Shown piece after piece: positions 1 to 5,895 of a DNA stretch of 5,895 bases. Source of the DNA: SZUA-229 sp041589455 (GTDB lineage Bacteria; Pseudomonadota; Gammaproteobacteria; SZUA-229). Made by a program: the position numbers and the translations under genes. Under the pieces are notes generated by a model that searched no databases, was not told the DNA's origin, and worked only from the letters and a program-made list of their open reading frames with translations. The stretch lies in the NCBI GenBank assembly GCA_041589455.1, contig JBFHVQ010000116.1:1-5895 (forward strand). The letters are read 5' to 3'. Positions within the stretch are counted from its first letter, which is position 1. Each line of letters starts with the position of its first letter.

Positions 1-206
1 CATCCAACTGATTTTCTATTAACCCATATTGGATATTTATGAGTAACACCATCTGCCAACTCATTTATATCATTGCTATTTTGAGTTAGGCTATAATTAG
101 GTTTAGGCTGAATTGAATTTACAACAACACCAGCCATTACGACATCGCCGCAGTGGATATTTAATAATGCTATTAGCAAAACATGGCTGTAAATTATTTT
201 GAGCAT
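1..206 (-). CDS. N-terminal part of an unrecognised exported protein (3' end outside window)
   Basis: An open frame starts at an ATG at 206..204 and stays open for 68 codons to the left edge. The last two visible bases are TG, so the next codon could be Trp, Cys or a stop. An in-frame TAA lies directly before the ATG, so this is the first possible ATG in the frame. The N-terminus looks like a signal peptide: Lys3, a hydrophobic run VLLIALLNI at residues 9-17, then a V-M-A|G site that would suit signal peptidase I after Ala25. Cys19 is preceded by N-I-H and does not make a lipobox. The putative mature part is polar (QPKPNYSLTQNSNDINEL) and then has LADG (50-53) and YPIW (58-61). I do not recognise the family. 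A secreted glycan-binding or glycan-modifying protein is only a guess from the neighbours. The gene begins 47 bp after the methyltransferase stop, on the same strand, with a weak ribosome binding site. Confidence 0.6.
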   Translation of the reverse strand, partial: MLKIIYSHVLLIALLNIHCGDVVMAGVVVNSIQPKPNYSLTQNSNDINELADGVTHKYPIWVNRKSVG

Positions 207-223
207 TTAATTATGGCTCAATA

Positions 224-241
224 TTGCTATAGTGATAGCAA
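224..241 (-). repeat. Short inverted repeat (hairpin) after the methyltransferase gene
   Basis: The arms TTGCTAT and ATAGCAA are perfect 7-bp complements around a 4-base loop, and begin 12 bases past the methyltransferase stop codon. The stem is mostly A/T and no run of T follows in the direction of transcription, so it is a poor intrinsic terminator. It could be a weak attenuator, an mRNA-stabilising hairpin, a protein binding site or chance. An 8-bp palindrome CAATATTG (219-226) overlaps one arm. Confidence 0.4.
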
Positions 242-253
242 ACTTTGTCGCGG

Positions 254-1024
254 TTAACTATTACTTTTTCTTAAAGTATCATTCTTAGACAAATAAACAT
301 TTTCTCCAACTATCCATTCTGTATCGAATCCATTAGTAGCATTGAAAAATGTTCTTGTACATCCGGGCTTCATTCTTTCATGCAGCTCAACAATAAGTGA
401 ATTCACACTATTAATCCATGATGTTACATCTTCAAAAACTTCTTTTTCAGCACCTTCAATATCTATTTTTAGAATATCAATCTTTTCGAGCTCAAACTCA
501 TGTAATATATCATCTACCCTGTAGGACTTAACCTTATGACAGACGTTCGACTGTAATTTACTATCACTAACTCCATTTTCTGTCATAAACCCCCAACTAC
601 CTAAGCCTGGATCAACTAAGTCAATTTCACCTGATTCATTCCATAATGCAGCCTGAACTGGAATGACATTCTTATACATTTCAACATTTTTTTTGAGCAA
701 ATCAAAATTACTAGCTTCAGGTTCTATTGCGATAATTTTAGCGTTAGGAAATCTATTAGCAAAGACAATTGATGCCAGTCCAATGTTTGCACCTGCATCA
801 ACAATCACATCAGGTTCTTTACCTGTTTCGAATTCATACTCATTATCTACAAACACCTGCTGAAATGTTGGCAAATCAGATGATGGCATTCTTAGAAAGA
901 ATGGATGTCTTAATTCGTTGTTTACTTCCAATAAGTTAACTTTTTTAAATATTTTTGAGTTAATCGCGTGGAAAACACCATTTAATCCAAAATTGTCGTA
1001 ATAATATTTTAATGCACCTAACAT
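254..1024 (-). CDS. FkbM-family SAM-dependent methyltransferase
   Basis: The 256-residue protein has a Rossmann methyltransferase core. Motif I is VDAGANIG at residues 75-82, where SAM binds. The acidic end of strand 2 is IEPE at 100-103. The FkbM signature DILKIDIEGAE is at 183-193. FkbM is an O-methyltransferase of FK506 synthesis, and relatives in surface-polysaccharide loci are usually thought to methylate sugar hydroxyls. The substrate here cannot be read from sequence. No signal peptide or membrane segment is seen, so it should act in the cytoplasm. The ATG is preceded by AGGAG ten bases upstream; an upstream GTG/ATG pair in another frame stops after a few codons. The gene lies 59 bp after wecB on the same strand, which suggests co-transcription. 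Hand-counted samples (27% GC over 661-720, 33% over 301-360) look more AT-rich than samples of ugd, which may point to a separate origin. Family is secure, substrate unknown. Confidence 0.9.
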   Translation of the reverse strand: MLGALKYYYDNFGLNGVFHAINSKIFKKVNLLEVNNELRHPFFLRMPSSDLPTFQQVFVDNEYEFETGKEPDVIVDAGANIGLASIVFANRFPNAKIIAIEPEASNFDLLKKNVEMYKNVIPVQAALWNESGEIDLVDPGLGSWGFMTENGVSDSKLQSNVCHKVKSYRVDDILHEFELEKIDILKIDIEGAEKEVFEDVTSWINSVNSLIVELHERMKPGCTRTFFNATNGFDTEWIVGENVYLSKNDTLRKSNS

Positions 1025-1034
1025 AATGCCATCA

Positions 1035-1039
1035 CTCCT
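1035..1039 (-). promoter_or_regulatory. Ribosome binding site of the methyltransferase gene
   Basis: AGGAG on the minus strand lies ten bases before the ATG at 1024. It is the clearest Shine-Dalgarno match in the window and supports this start. Confidence 0.6.
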
Positions 1040-1083
1040 GTTATCTATTTATCCTCATACCCAACAAACAGTATGAAAAGACA

Positions 1084-2220
1084 TTAACACTTTTTAATAG
1101 TTTTAATTATTCTTTCAGTAGCCAAGCCGTCGCCATAGGGATTGTGTGCTTTAGACATCTTTTTGTACTCCTGCTCATTTAGTAACACCTCTTCAACTGT
1201 ATTAACAATTTTATCGGGATCAGTACCAACAAGCCTAACTGTACCTGCTGTTATAGCTTCGGGACGTTCTGAAACGTCCCTCATAACTAGTACGGGCTTA
1301 CCAAGAGAAGGACCTTCTTCCTGTATGCCACCTGAATCAGTGAGAATTAAATCAGATTTATTCATCAACCAGACAAATGGTTCATAATCCTGGGGCGCAA
1401 GCAATATGACATTATCAAGGCCGGAAAGAATTTCGTTCACAGGCTTTTGTACATTCGGGTTTAGATGCACAGGATAAACCAAATCCCAGTCTGGATGACT
1501 GATAGCAATAGTTTTAATAGCATTACATAAATCTATAAATCCCTGACCAAAATTCTCTCTTCTATGCCCCGTTATCAGAATTGTTTTTCTACTAGTATCT
1601 TCCAGCTTTGAAAAAAGACTTATTCCGTAATACTGTTGCCAGTAACTGGGATCACGTTCTAAAACTTTATCGCGTACAATATAAAGTGCATCAATCACTG
1701 TATTGCCTGTAACTACGATTGTCTCTTCTTTAATATTTTCATTTATCAGATTAATCCTGGATCCATCTGTAGGTGCAAAATGAATCGATGCCAACCTGCC
1801 AACCAGCGAACGATTAGCTTCTTCTGGGAAAGGAGCTGACATATCACCTGTTCTTAGTCCTGCTTCTACATGTCCTATTGTGATTTGTTCATAGAATGCT
1901 GCCAGCGATGCTACAAAGCATGTAGTTGTATCACCATGAACCAGAACCACATCAGGCTTGCAGGCATTTAACACATCTCGCATACCCATTAATGCATTCG
2001 AGGTTATATCATATAGATCCTGACCTGGCTTCATAATATTAAGGTCATAATCTGGCTTTATATCAAACAACCCTAACACCTGATCAAGCATTTCTCTATG
2101 TTGTGCAGTAACACACACAAATGACTCTATTTCATCATCATTTTTCAACCCAATGACAACAGGTGCCATCTTGATTGCTTCTGGTCTGGTACCGAAGACA
2201 CTTAGAACTCGTATTTTCAT
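1084..2220 (-). CDS. wecB: UDP-N-acetylglucosamine 2-epimerase (non-hydrolysing)
   Basis: The enzyme interconverts UDP-GlcNAc and UDP-ManNAc in the cytoplasm, the first step towards UDP-ManNAcA. The 378-residue length is normal for the non-hydrolysing family, which has a GT-B-like two-domain fold. Visible landmarks are GTRPEAIK (10-17), TAQHREM (38-44), HGDTTT (95-100), HVEAGLRTGD (117-126), PEEANR (132-137), GHRREN (218-223) and DSGGIQEE (295-302). Asp97, Glu119, Glu133 or Glu134 and His219 match positions I recall as catalytic in the E. coli enzyme (Asp95, Glu117, Glu131, His213), so it should be active. The start codon overlaps the wecC stop in an ATGA junction, so translation is probably coupled; only a weak GGA is seen upstream. 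The next enzyme of the pathway, WecC, is encoded directly before it. An equivalent name in other species is mnaA. Confidence 0.96.
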   Translation of the reverse strand: MKIRVLSVFGTRPEAIKMAPVVIGLKNDDEIESFVCVTAQHREMLDQVLGLFDIKPDYDLNIMKPGQDLYDITSNALMGMRDVLNACKPDVVLVHGDTTTCFVASLAAFYEQITIGHVEAGLRTGDMSAPFPEEANRSLVGRLASIHFAPTDGSRINLINENIKEETIVVTGNTVIDALYIVRDKVLERDPSYWQQYYGISLFSKLEDTSRKTILITGHRRENFGQGFIDLCNAIKTIAISHPDWDLVYPVHLNPNVQKPVNEILSGLDNVILLAPQDYEPFVWLMNKSDLILTDSGGIQEEGPSLGKPVLVMRDVSERPEAITAGTVRLVGTDPDKIVNTVEEVLLNEQEYKKMSKAHNPYGDGLATERIIKTIKKC

Positions 2221-3425
2221 TGCAGAGTTCCACGGGTATCAATTAAGACTTTTTCATTTAATTCCAGGCTTTTTATGCCTTTGAATTCTTTATGGTCAAC
2301 CAACAACACAACAATATCAGATCGTCGAATAACTTCTTCACATGAGAGCAATTCGAACTCTCTATGAGACTCTAGATTTGGTTCGGAAATAATTACATCA
2401 CCAATATTTTGCTCGATCAATTCACGTACGATATCTACAGCTGGAGATTCTCTCAAATCATCAACATCAGCTTTGAATGCCAACCCCAGGCAACCAATTA
2501 CAGGATGCTTAAATTTCTGGGCTCTGCTTTTAACTTTTTCGACTACCCAGGCTGGTTTTGCATCATTAACCAATCGCGCCATTTTAATTAACCTGGAGTT
2601 TTCTGGATCACGAGCGACGATAAACCATGGATCAACTGCAATACAGTGCCCCCCAACACCAGGACCTGGATTGAGTATATTCACTCTCGGATGTCGATTC
2701 GCCAATGATATTAATTCCCATACATTGATGCCCTCTTTATCACATATGAGAGACAACTCATTAGCAAAGGCGATACTAACATCTCTCGATGAATTCTCAG
2801 TCAACTTTGCCATTTCGGCAGTTCGTGAATCTGTAGATAAAACCTCTCCACGAACAAAATATTTATAAAACTCAACAGCTTTAGCTGTAGCCTGAGGATT
2901 TATACCACCGACAATTCGATCGTTCTCAACCAGCTCAACCAGAATACGCCCTGGCAATACTCTTTCAGGACAATGAGCAACATAAACATCCTTATCAATA
3001 TCATGCCCATTTTCTTTTAGAATTCGCGCTACAACTTCATCAGTGGTGCCAACTGGACTTGTAGATTCGAGAATAACCAGATTACCTGGCTTCACAAAAG
3101 GCGAGATCATTTGAGTTGCCGATTCAACAAAGGACAGATCCGGCTGATATCCTTCCTTAAATGGTGTAGGAACTGCTATTATAAAAACATCAGCTTCAAC
3201 TGGTTCAAGACTAGCCTCTAAATTACCAGCATTTACAGCTGATTTAACCATAATATCAAGATCAGGCTCAACAATATGAATCTTTCCCTTATTAATTGTA
3301 TCTACGACTTCTTTCGATACATCGACACCTGTAACTTTAAAGCCCTTAGTACCCAGTAGTGAAGCTGTTGGTAAGCCAATATAGCCAAGACCAACAACAC
3401 AAATCATATTTATATCTTCCGTCAT
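2217..3425 (-). CDS. wecC: UDP-N-acetyl-D-mannosaminuronate dehydrogenase
   Basis: The enzyme oxidises UDP-ManNAc to UDP-ManNAcA with two NAD+, in the cytoplasm. The 402-residue protein has the three parts of the UDP-sugar dehydrogenase family. The N-terminal NAD domain shows GLGYIGLP (12-19), HIVEPDLD (50-57), VPTPF (85-89) and ESTSPVGTT (120-128). The middle shows CPERVLPG (152-159) and KLTEN (207-211). The catalytic segment PGPGVGGHC has Cys261, followed by AVDPWF (263-268). The C-terminal domain has GLAFKADVDDLRESPA (314-329). HIVEPDLD, CPERVLPG and GHCIAVDPWF match WecC as I remember it rather than UDP-glucose dehydrogenase, and the wecB neighbour supports the substrate. Two starts are possible: the ATG at 3425 (TAAGG seven bases upstream) or Met7 at 3407 (GGAAG eight bases upstream). 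Homologues begin about 5-9 residues before GLGYIG, so both fit. The stop overlaps the wecB start by 4 bp. Confidence 0.95.
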   Translation of the reverse strand: MTEDINMICVVGLGYIGLPTASLLGTKGFKVTGVDVSKEVVDTINKGKIHIVEPDLDIMVKSAVNAGNLEASLEPVEADVFIIAVPTPFKEGYQPDLSFVESATQMISPFVKPGNLVILESTSPVGTTDEVVARILKENGHDIDKDVYVAHCPERVLPGRILVELVENDRIVGGINPQATAKAVEFYKYFVRGEVLSTDSRTAEMAKLTENSSRDVSIAFANELSLICDKEGINVWELISLANRHPRVNILNPGPGVGGHCIAVDPWFIVARDPENSRLIKMARLVNDAKPAWVVEKVKSRAQKFKHPVIGCLGLAFKADVDDLRESPAVDIVRELIEQNIGDVIISEPNLESHREFELLSCEEVIRRSDIVVLLVDHKEFKGIKSLELNEKVLIDTRGTLQ

Positions 3426-3432
3426 TTCCCTA

Positions 3433-3437
3433 CCTTA
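3433..3437 (-). promoter_or_regulatory. Ribosome binding site of wecC (outer start)
   Basis: TAAGG on the minus strand sits seven bases before the ATG at 3425. A second candidate, GGAAG at 3416-3420, lies eight bases before the in-frame ATG at 3407, so the start of wecC is not settled by the sequence alone. Confidence 0.45.
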
Positions 3438-3482
3438 CTATATTCGTTATTAATACATAACGTACTTGAACAATCATCACTA

Positions 3483-3488
3483 TTTATA
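3483..3488 (-). promoter_or_regulatory. Possible -10 element upstream of wecC
   Basis: TATAAA on the minus strand lies about 60 bases before the wecC ATG and resembles a sigma-70 -10 box. No good -35 box is found 16-18 bases further upstream (the best is TATCAC), so this is weak. It is listed because the gap before wecC is the longest complete intergenic stretch in the window and is the natural place for an internal promoter. Confidence 0.2.
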
Positions 3489-3508
3489 CATTTATTAATG
3501 GTTTTGTG

Positions 3509-3544
3509 ATATTGACTTAACATCAGTAATCAATATTGATTTAA
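3509..3544. repeat. Imperfect direct repeat, 12 bp, 24-bp period
   Basis: ATATTGACTTAA (3509-3520) and ATATTGATTTAA (3533-3544) differ at one base and start 24 bp apart. CAG also recurs at the same 24-bp offset (3524-3526 and 3548-3550). The pair lies between the epimerase and wecC genes and overlaps the inverted repeats described at 3519-3558. A tandem protein binding site or the remains of a local duplication are both possible. Confidence 0.5.
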
Positions 3545-3558
3545 TGCCAGCTGATGTT
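3519..3558. repeat. Nested inverted repeats in the epimerase-wecC gap
   Basis: The outer arms AACATCAG (3519-3526) and CTGATGTT (3551-3558) are perfect 8-bp complements. If a two-base bulge is allowed, the pairing extends through CTTAA and TTAAG. Inside the 24-base spacer is a perfect 14-bp palindrome, AATCAATATTGATT (3528-3541). In RNA this gives a stem with a smaller hairpin inside. The structure starts about ten bases after the epimerase stop codon, so it could end or protect the upstream message, but no T run follows. As DNA it could be an operator for wecCB. Confidence 0.6.
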
Positions 3559-3567
3559 TTAAGAACG

Positions 3568-4581
3568 TCATTCTTTGCCTGAATGATATGCTTTATACCA
3601 TTCCACAAATTTCTCTATACCCTCATTTAAAGGAGTGGCAGGTTTAAAGCCAACAGCATCAAAAAGTGACTCTATATCTGCATATGTTGAAACAACATCG
3701 CCATCTTGCATACCCATCATGTTTTTTTCAGCTTTTTTTCCTACAGCGTTTTCTATTGTTTCTATAAATTCCATCAACTGTACAGGTTCATTGTTACCAA
3801 TATTATAAACCCGATAGGGAGCATAACTTGTTGCTGGATCTGGAGAAGATGTGTCAAAACTGGAGTTAGGCTCAGCAACTTTGTCTATAACACGTACAAC
3901 ACCCTCTATGATGTCATCAATGTAGGTGAAATCACGCTGCATCTTACCTTCATTGAATACATTGATTGGTTCATCTCGTAGTATGGCACCTGCAAAAAGC
4001 GAAGGAGACATATCTGGACGACCCCACGGCCCATATACTGTAAAAAACCTCAAACCAGTTGTCGGTAAATTGTATAGATGACTATAGGTATGAGCCATAA
4101 GCTCACCAGATTTCTTAGTAGCAGCATACAGACTTACCGGATGGTCTACATTATGATGTACACTAAACGGCATATTAGTATTAGCACCATATACGCTAGA
4201 ACTGCTAGCATAAACCAGATGCTCTACATTATTATGTCTACACCCCTCCAGAATATTAGCAAATCCAACCAGGTTGCTGTCGACATATGCAAGTGGGTTT
4301 TGCAGTGAATAACGTACACCTGCTTGAGCTGCTAAGTTCATAACTCTGTTGAACTTGTGCTCTTTAAAAAGCTTAGCCATACCCTCTCTATCAGCCAGGT
4401 CCATTTTTATAAACGTAAAACTATTGTATGCTTCAAGCTGCTTTAATCGATCATGCTTTAACTGCACTTCATAATAGTCATTAAGATTATCGATACCAAC
4501 AACTTCATCACCTCTTTCAAGAAGCCGCTGGCATAAGTGCATACCTATAAAACCAGCTGCTCCAGTCACTAATATTTTCAT
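3568..4581 (-). CDS. UDP-glucuronate 4-epimerase (CapI/LpsL type, SDR family)
   Basis: The enzyme is predicted to interconvert UDP-GlcA and UDP-GalA in the cytoplasm. The 337-residue protein is an extended short-chain dehydrogenase/reductase. It has the NAD motif GAAGFIG at residues 7-13, Asp31 at the end of strand 2 for the ribose, AAQAGVRYS at 84-92, the SSSSVYG segment at 126-132 with the catalytic Ser, and the YAATK catalytic Tyr152/Lys156 pair. FFTVYGPWGRPDM (179-191) and MQRDFTYIDD (214-223) are typical of UDP-glucuronate 4-epimerases as opposed to GalE, and the preceding gene, ugd, makes the substrate. A related 4-epimerase acting on UDP-GlcNAc or UDP-GalNAcA is less likely. The gene begins 44 bp after ugd, with only a weak ribosome binding site (GGG), and is followed by the 142-bp structured gap before wecC. 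Family names used elsewhere are capI, lpsL and uge. Confidence 0.9.
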   Translation of the reverse strand: MKILVTGAAGFIGMHLCQRLLERGDEVVGIDNLNDYYEVQLKHDRLKQLEAYNSFTFIKMDLADREGMAKLFKEHKFNRVMNLAAQAGVRYSLQNPLAYVDSNLVGFANILEGCRHNNVEHLVYASSSSVYGANTNMPFSVHHNVDHPVSLYAATKKSGELMAHTYSHLYNLPTTGLRFFTVYGPWGRPDMSPSLFAGAILRDEPINVFNEGKMQRDFTYIDDIIEGVVRVIDKVAEPNSSFDTSSPDPATSYAPYRVYNIGNNEPVQLMEFIETIENAVGKKAEKNMMGMQDGDVVSTYADIESLFDAVGFKPATPLNEGIEKFVEWYKAYHSGKE

Positions 4582-4625
4582 ATATTGCCCGTATTAATTA
4601 AGCATAACAACTCATATCTAAGCTG

Positions 4626-5895
4626 CTAGCGTCCAACACATGTGTATTTAAATCCATGCTTTACCATTAAACTTTTCTCGTACACGTTTCTCAGATCTAT
4701 AAAAACATCACCTTTCATCATGCTTTTAACTCTATCGAGATCTAAGCCCCTGTACTGATTCCATTCTGTCATTAGTACTATCGCATCAGCTTCATTAATA
4801 GCTTCGTCAATAGTGTTCATATACTGAATACTATCTGGTAGTAATTTTCTGGCTTCATCCATGCCTTCAGGATCATGTGCCTTTACGATTGCACCTTTAT
4901 CAATGATTGCAGGTAATATGGCAAGTGAGGGTGAATCTCGCATATCATCTGTTTCAGGCTTAAACGTCAATCCAAGTACCGCAATTGTCTTATCTGCTTC
5001 AGACCCACCTAATGCTTGCCTTATTTTTGAGACCATTCTGGCTTTTTGTGAAGCATTGACTTCAACAACTGATTCAACAATTCGGCTAGAAACACCATTT
5101 TCCTGCGCAATACGTATTAATGCCAGAGTGTCTTTAGGGAAGCACGATCCCCCATAGCCAGGCCCGGCATGTAAGAACTTCTTGCCTATACGACCATCCA
5201 GCCCCATACCTTTCGCTACAGAGTGTACATCTGCACCAACTTTCTCGCACAACTGTGAAATCTCATTGATAAAACTTATTTTTGTTGCTAGAAATGCATT
5301 AGATGCATACTTAATTATTTCAGCACTTTCAAGGTTGGTAACATGTATTGGTGCTTCTATTAAGTTTAGCGGCCTGTATAGCTCACGTAATAAAGCCTCT
5401 GCTTTATCAGATTCAACACCTAGCACCACACGGTCAGGGCGCATGAAATCTCCAATTGCTGAGCCTTCACGCAAAAATTCAGGATTAGAAGCAACATCGA
5501 ATTCTGCAGACGGATTGGTTTTCTGAATAATTCTGGAAACTTCTCGAGCAGTTCCAACAGGAACAGTTGATTTATCAACTATGACAGTATACCCACGCAA
5601 ATAACCAGCAACTTCTTCAGCTGCTGCATAAACATATTTAAGATCTGCGTGGCCATCACCACGTCGAGTTGGGGTACCCACAGCGATGAATACAAGATCA
5701 GCATCTGCTACTGATTCTTTCAATTCAAGAGAAAACTTCAACCTGCCAGCTTCGACATTTTTCCTCACCAGATCTTCGAGACCCGGCTCATAGATAGGGA
5801 TTTCACCTTGCAGTAAGGAACCTATCTTTGACTCGTCTTTATCTACACATATTACATTTGCTCCAAATTCAGCAAAACATGCGCCAGATACAAGC
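4626..5895 (-). CDS. ugd: UDP-glucose 6-dehydrogenase (5' end outside window)
   Basis: The enzyme oxidises UDP-glucose to UDP-glucuronate with two NAD+ in the cytoplasm. The frame is open to the right edge, with 422 codons visible; the first full codon is at 5894. A GTG at 5768 is internal, because conserved family sequence (LVSGACFAEFGANV..., then YEPGLEDL) continues upstream of it. Only about a dozen residues, including the start of the NAD-binding GxGxxG loop, should be missing. Counting from the first visible residue, GTPTRRGDG is at 73-81, DKSTVPVGT at 107-115, NPEFLREGSA at 137-146, the catalytic GGSCFPKDT with Cys251 at 248-256, and GLTFKPETDDMRDSP at 308-322. GGSCFPKD and the TDDMRDSP motif separate it from WecC. 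It supplies the downstream 4-epimerase, 44 bp away on the same strand. Hand-counted samples (53% GC over 5161-5220, 48% over 5401-5460) are richer in GC than those of the methyltransferase gene. Confidence 0.95.
   Translation of the reverse strand, partial: LVSGACFAEFGANVICVDKDESKIGSLLQGEIPIYEPGLEDLVRKNVEAGRLKFSLELKESVADADLVFIAVGTPTRRGDGHADLKYVYAAAEEVAGYLRGYTVIVDKSTVPVGTAREVSRIIQKTNPSAEFDVASNPEFLREGSAIGDFMRPDRVVLGVESDKAEALLRELYRPLNLIEAPIHVTNLESAEIIKYASNAFLATKISFINEISQLCEKVGADVHSVAKGMGLDGRIGKKFLHAGPGYGGSCFPKDTLALIRIAQENGVSSRIVESVVEVNASQKARMVSKIRQALGGSEADKTIAVLGLTFKPETDDMRDSPSLAILPAIIDKGAIVKAHDPEGMDEARKLLPDSIQYMNTIDEAINEADAIVLMTEWNQYRGLDLDRVKSMMKGDVFIDLRNVYEKSLMVKHGFKYTCVGR

Noticed and set aside
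224..241. Intrinsic terminator after the methyltransferase gene
   Set aside because: The stem is only 7 bp and mostly A/T, and no T run follows it in the direction of transcription.
1025..1083. Hairpin CATAC...GTATG between wecB and the methyltransferase gene
   Set aside because: Arms of five bases with a ten-base loop and no T run are expected by chance; not a credible terminator.
2793..2804. Possible unusual residue in wecC: Ser-Ser in TENSSRD where E. coli has TENSFRD
   Set aside because: The position is variable in the family as I recall it, the catalytic Cys261 and the flanking Lys207 and Asn211 are intact, and the frame is unbroken.
2473..2868. 131-codon open frame on the plus strand
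   Set aside because: It lies wholly inside wecC on the opposite strand, shows no recognisable domain, and wecC is conserved across the whole stretch. It is a shadow frame.
3528..3541. FNR-type operator
   Set aside because: The FNR site is TTGAT-N4-ATCAA; the palindrome here has the half-sites in the opposite order (ATCAA...TTGAT).
3706..3981. Plus-strand open frames of 91 codons (3706-3981) and 76 codons (4078-4308)
   Set aside because: Antisense to the UDP-glucuronate 4-epimerase, with low-complexity aromatic or hydrophobic translations and no ribosome binding site that I could identify.
5182..5526. 114-codon open frame on the plus strand (and a 98-codon one at 4861-5157)
   Set aside because: Both are antisense to conserved ugd motifs and have no family resemblance; shadow frames.
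5769..5895. GTG at 5768 as the start of ugd, leaving the right end non-coding
   Set aside because: The frame continues without a stop to the edge and encodes conserved N-terminal UDP-glucose dehydrogenase sequence (SGACFAEFGANV, YEPGLEDL), so the gene is simply cut by the window.
1..5895. JUMPStart/ops element (GGCGGTAG), CRISPR array, tRNA or insertion sequence
   Set aside because: No ops motif was seen on either strand, no regularly spaced direct repeats beyond the 24-bp pair, no tRNA-like cloverleaf, and no transposase-like coding sequence.

Overview
The window is a stretch of a bacterial surface-polysaccharide (capsule, exopolysaccharide or O-antigen) locus. Every supported gene lies on the minus strand, so transcription runs from the right edge to the left edge. 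The DNA is AT-rich. The WecB and WecC homologues look proteobacterial, and WecC follows the recalled E. coli protein closely in its motifs, so a gammaproteobacterium is my best guess. Nothing in the window fixes the genus.

In transcription order the genes are: (1) ugd, UDP-glucose 6-dehydrogenase, whose first dozen or so codons lie beyond the right edge; (2) a UDP-glucuronate 4-epimerase of the CapI/LpsL type, 44 bp downstream; (3) a 142-bp gap holding nested inverted repeats and an imperfect direct repeat; (4) wecC, UDP-N-acetyl-D-mannosaminuronate dehydrogenase; (5) wecB, UDP-GlcNAc 2-epimerase, whose start overlaps the wecC stop by 4 bp; (6) an FkbM-family SAM-dependent methyltransferase, 59 bp further on; (7) the first 68 codons of an unrecognised protein with a signal peptide, running off the left edge.

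The four sugar-nucleotide enzymes form two complete short pathways. Ugd plus the epimerase give UDP-glucose -> UDP-glucuronate -> UDP-galacturonate. WecB plus WecC give UDP-GlcNAc -> UDP-ManNAc -> UDP-ManNAcA. The locus is therefore equipped to supply precursors for an acidic glycan that could contain GalA (or GlcA) and ManNAcA. The methyltransferase may add an O-methyl group to that glycan, and the exported protein may act on it outside the cytoplasm; both roles are inferred from position only. No glycosyltransferase, flippase, polymerase or export gene is in view.

The biosynthetic genes are well-known families. The least explained items are the exported-protein fragment at the left edge, the structured 142-bp gap between the epimerase and wecC, and a small hairpin after the methyltransferase. 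I see no CRISPR array, tRNA, rRNA, insertion sequence or clearly new system.
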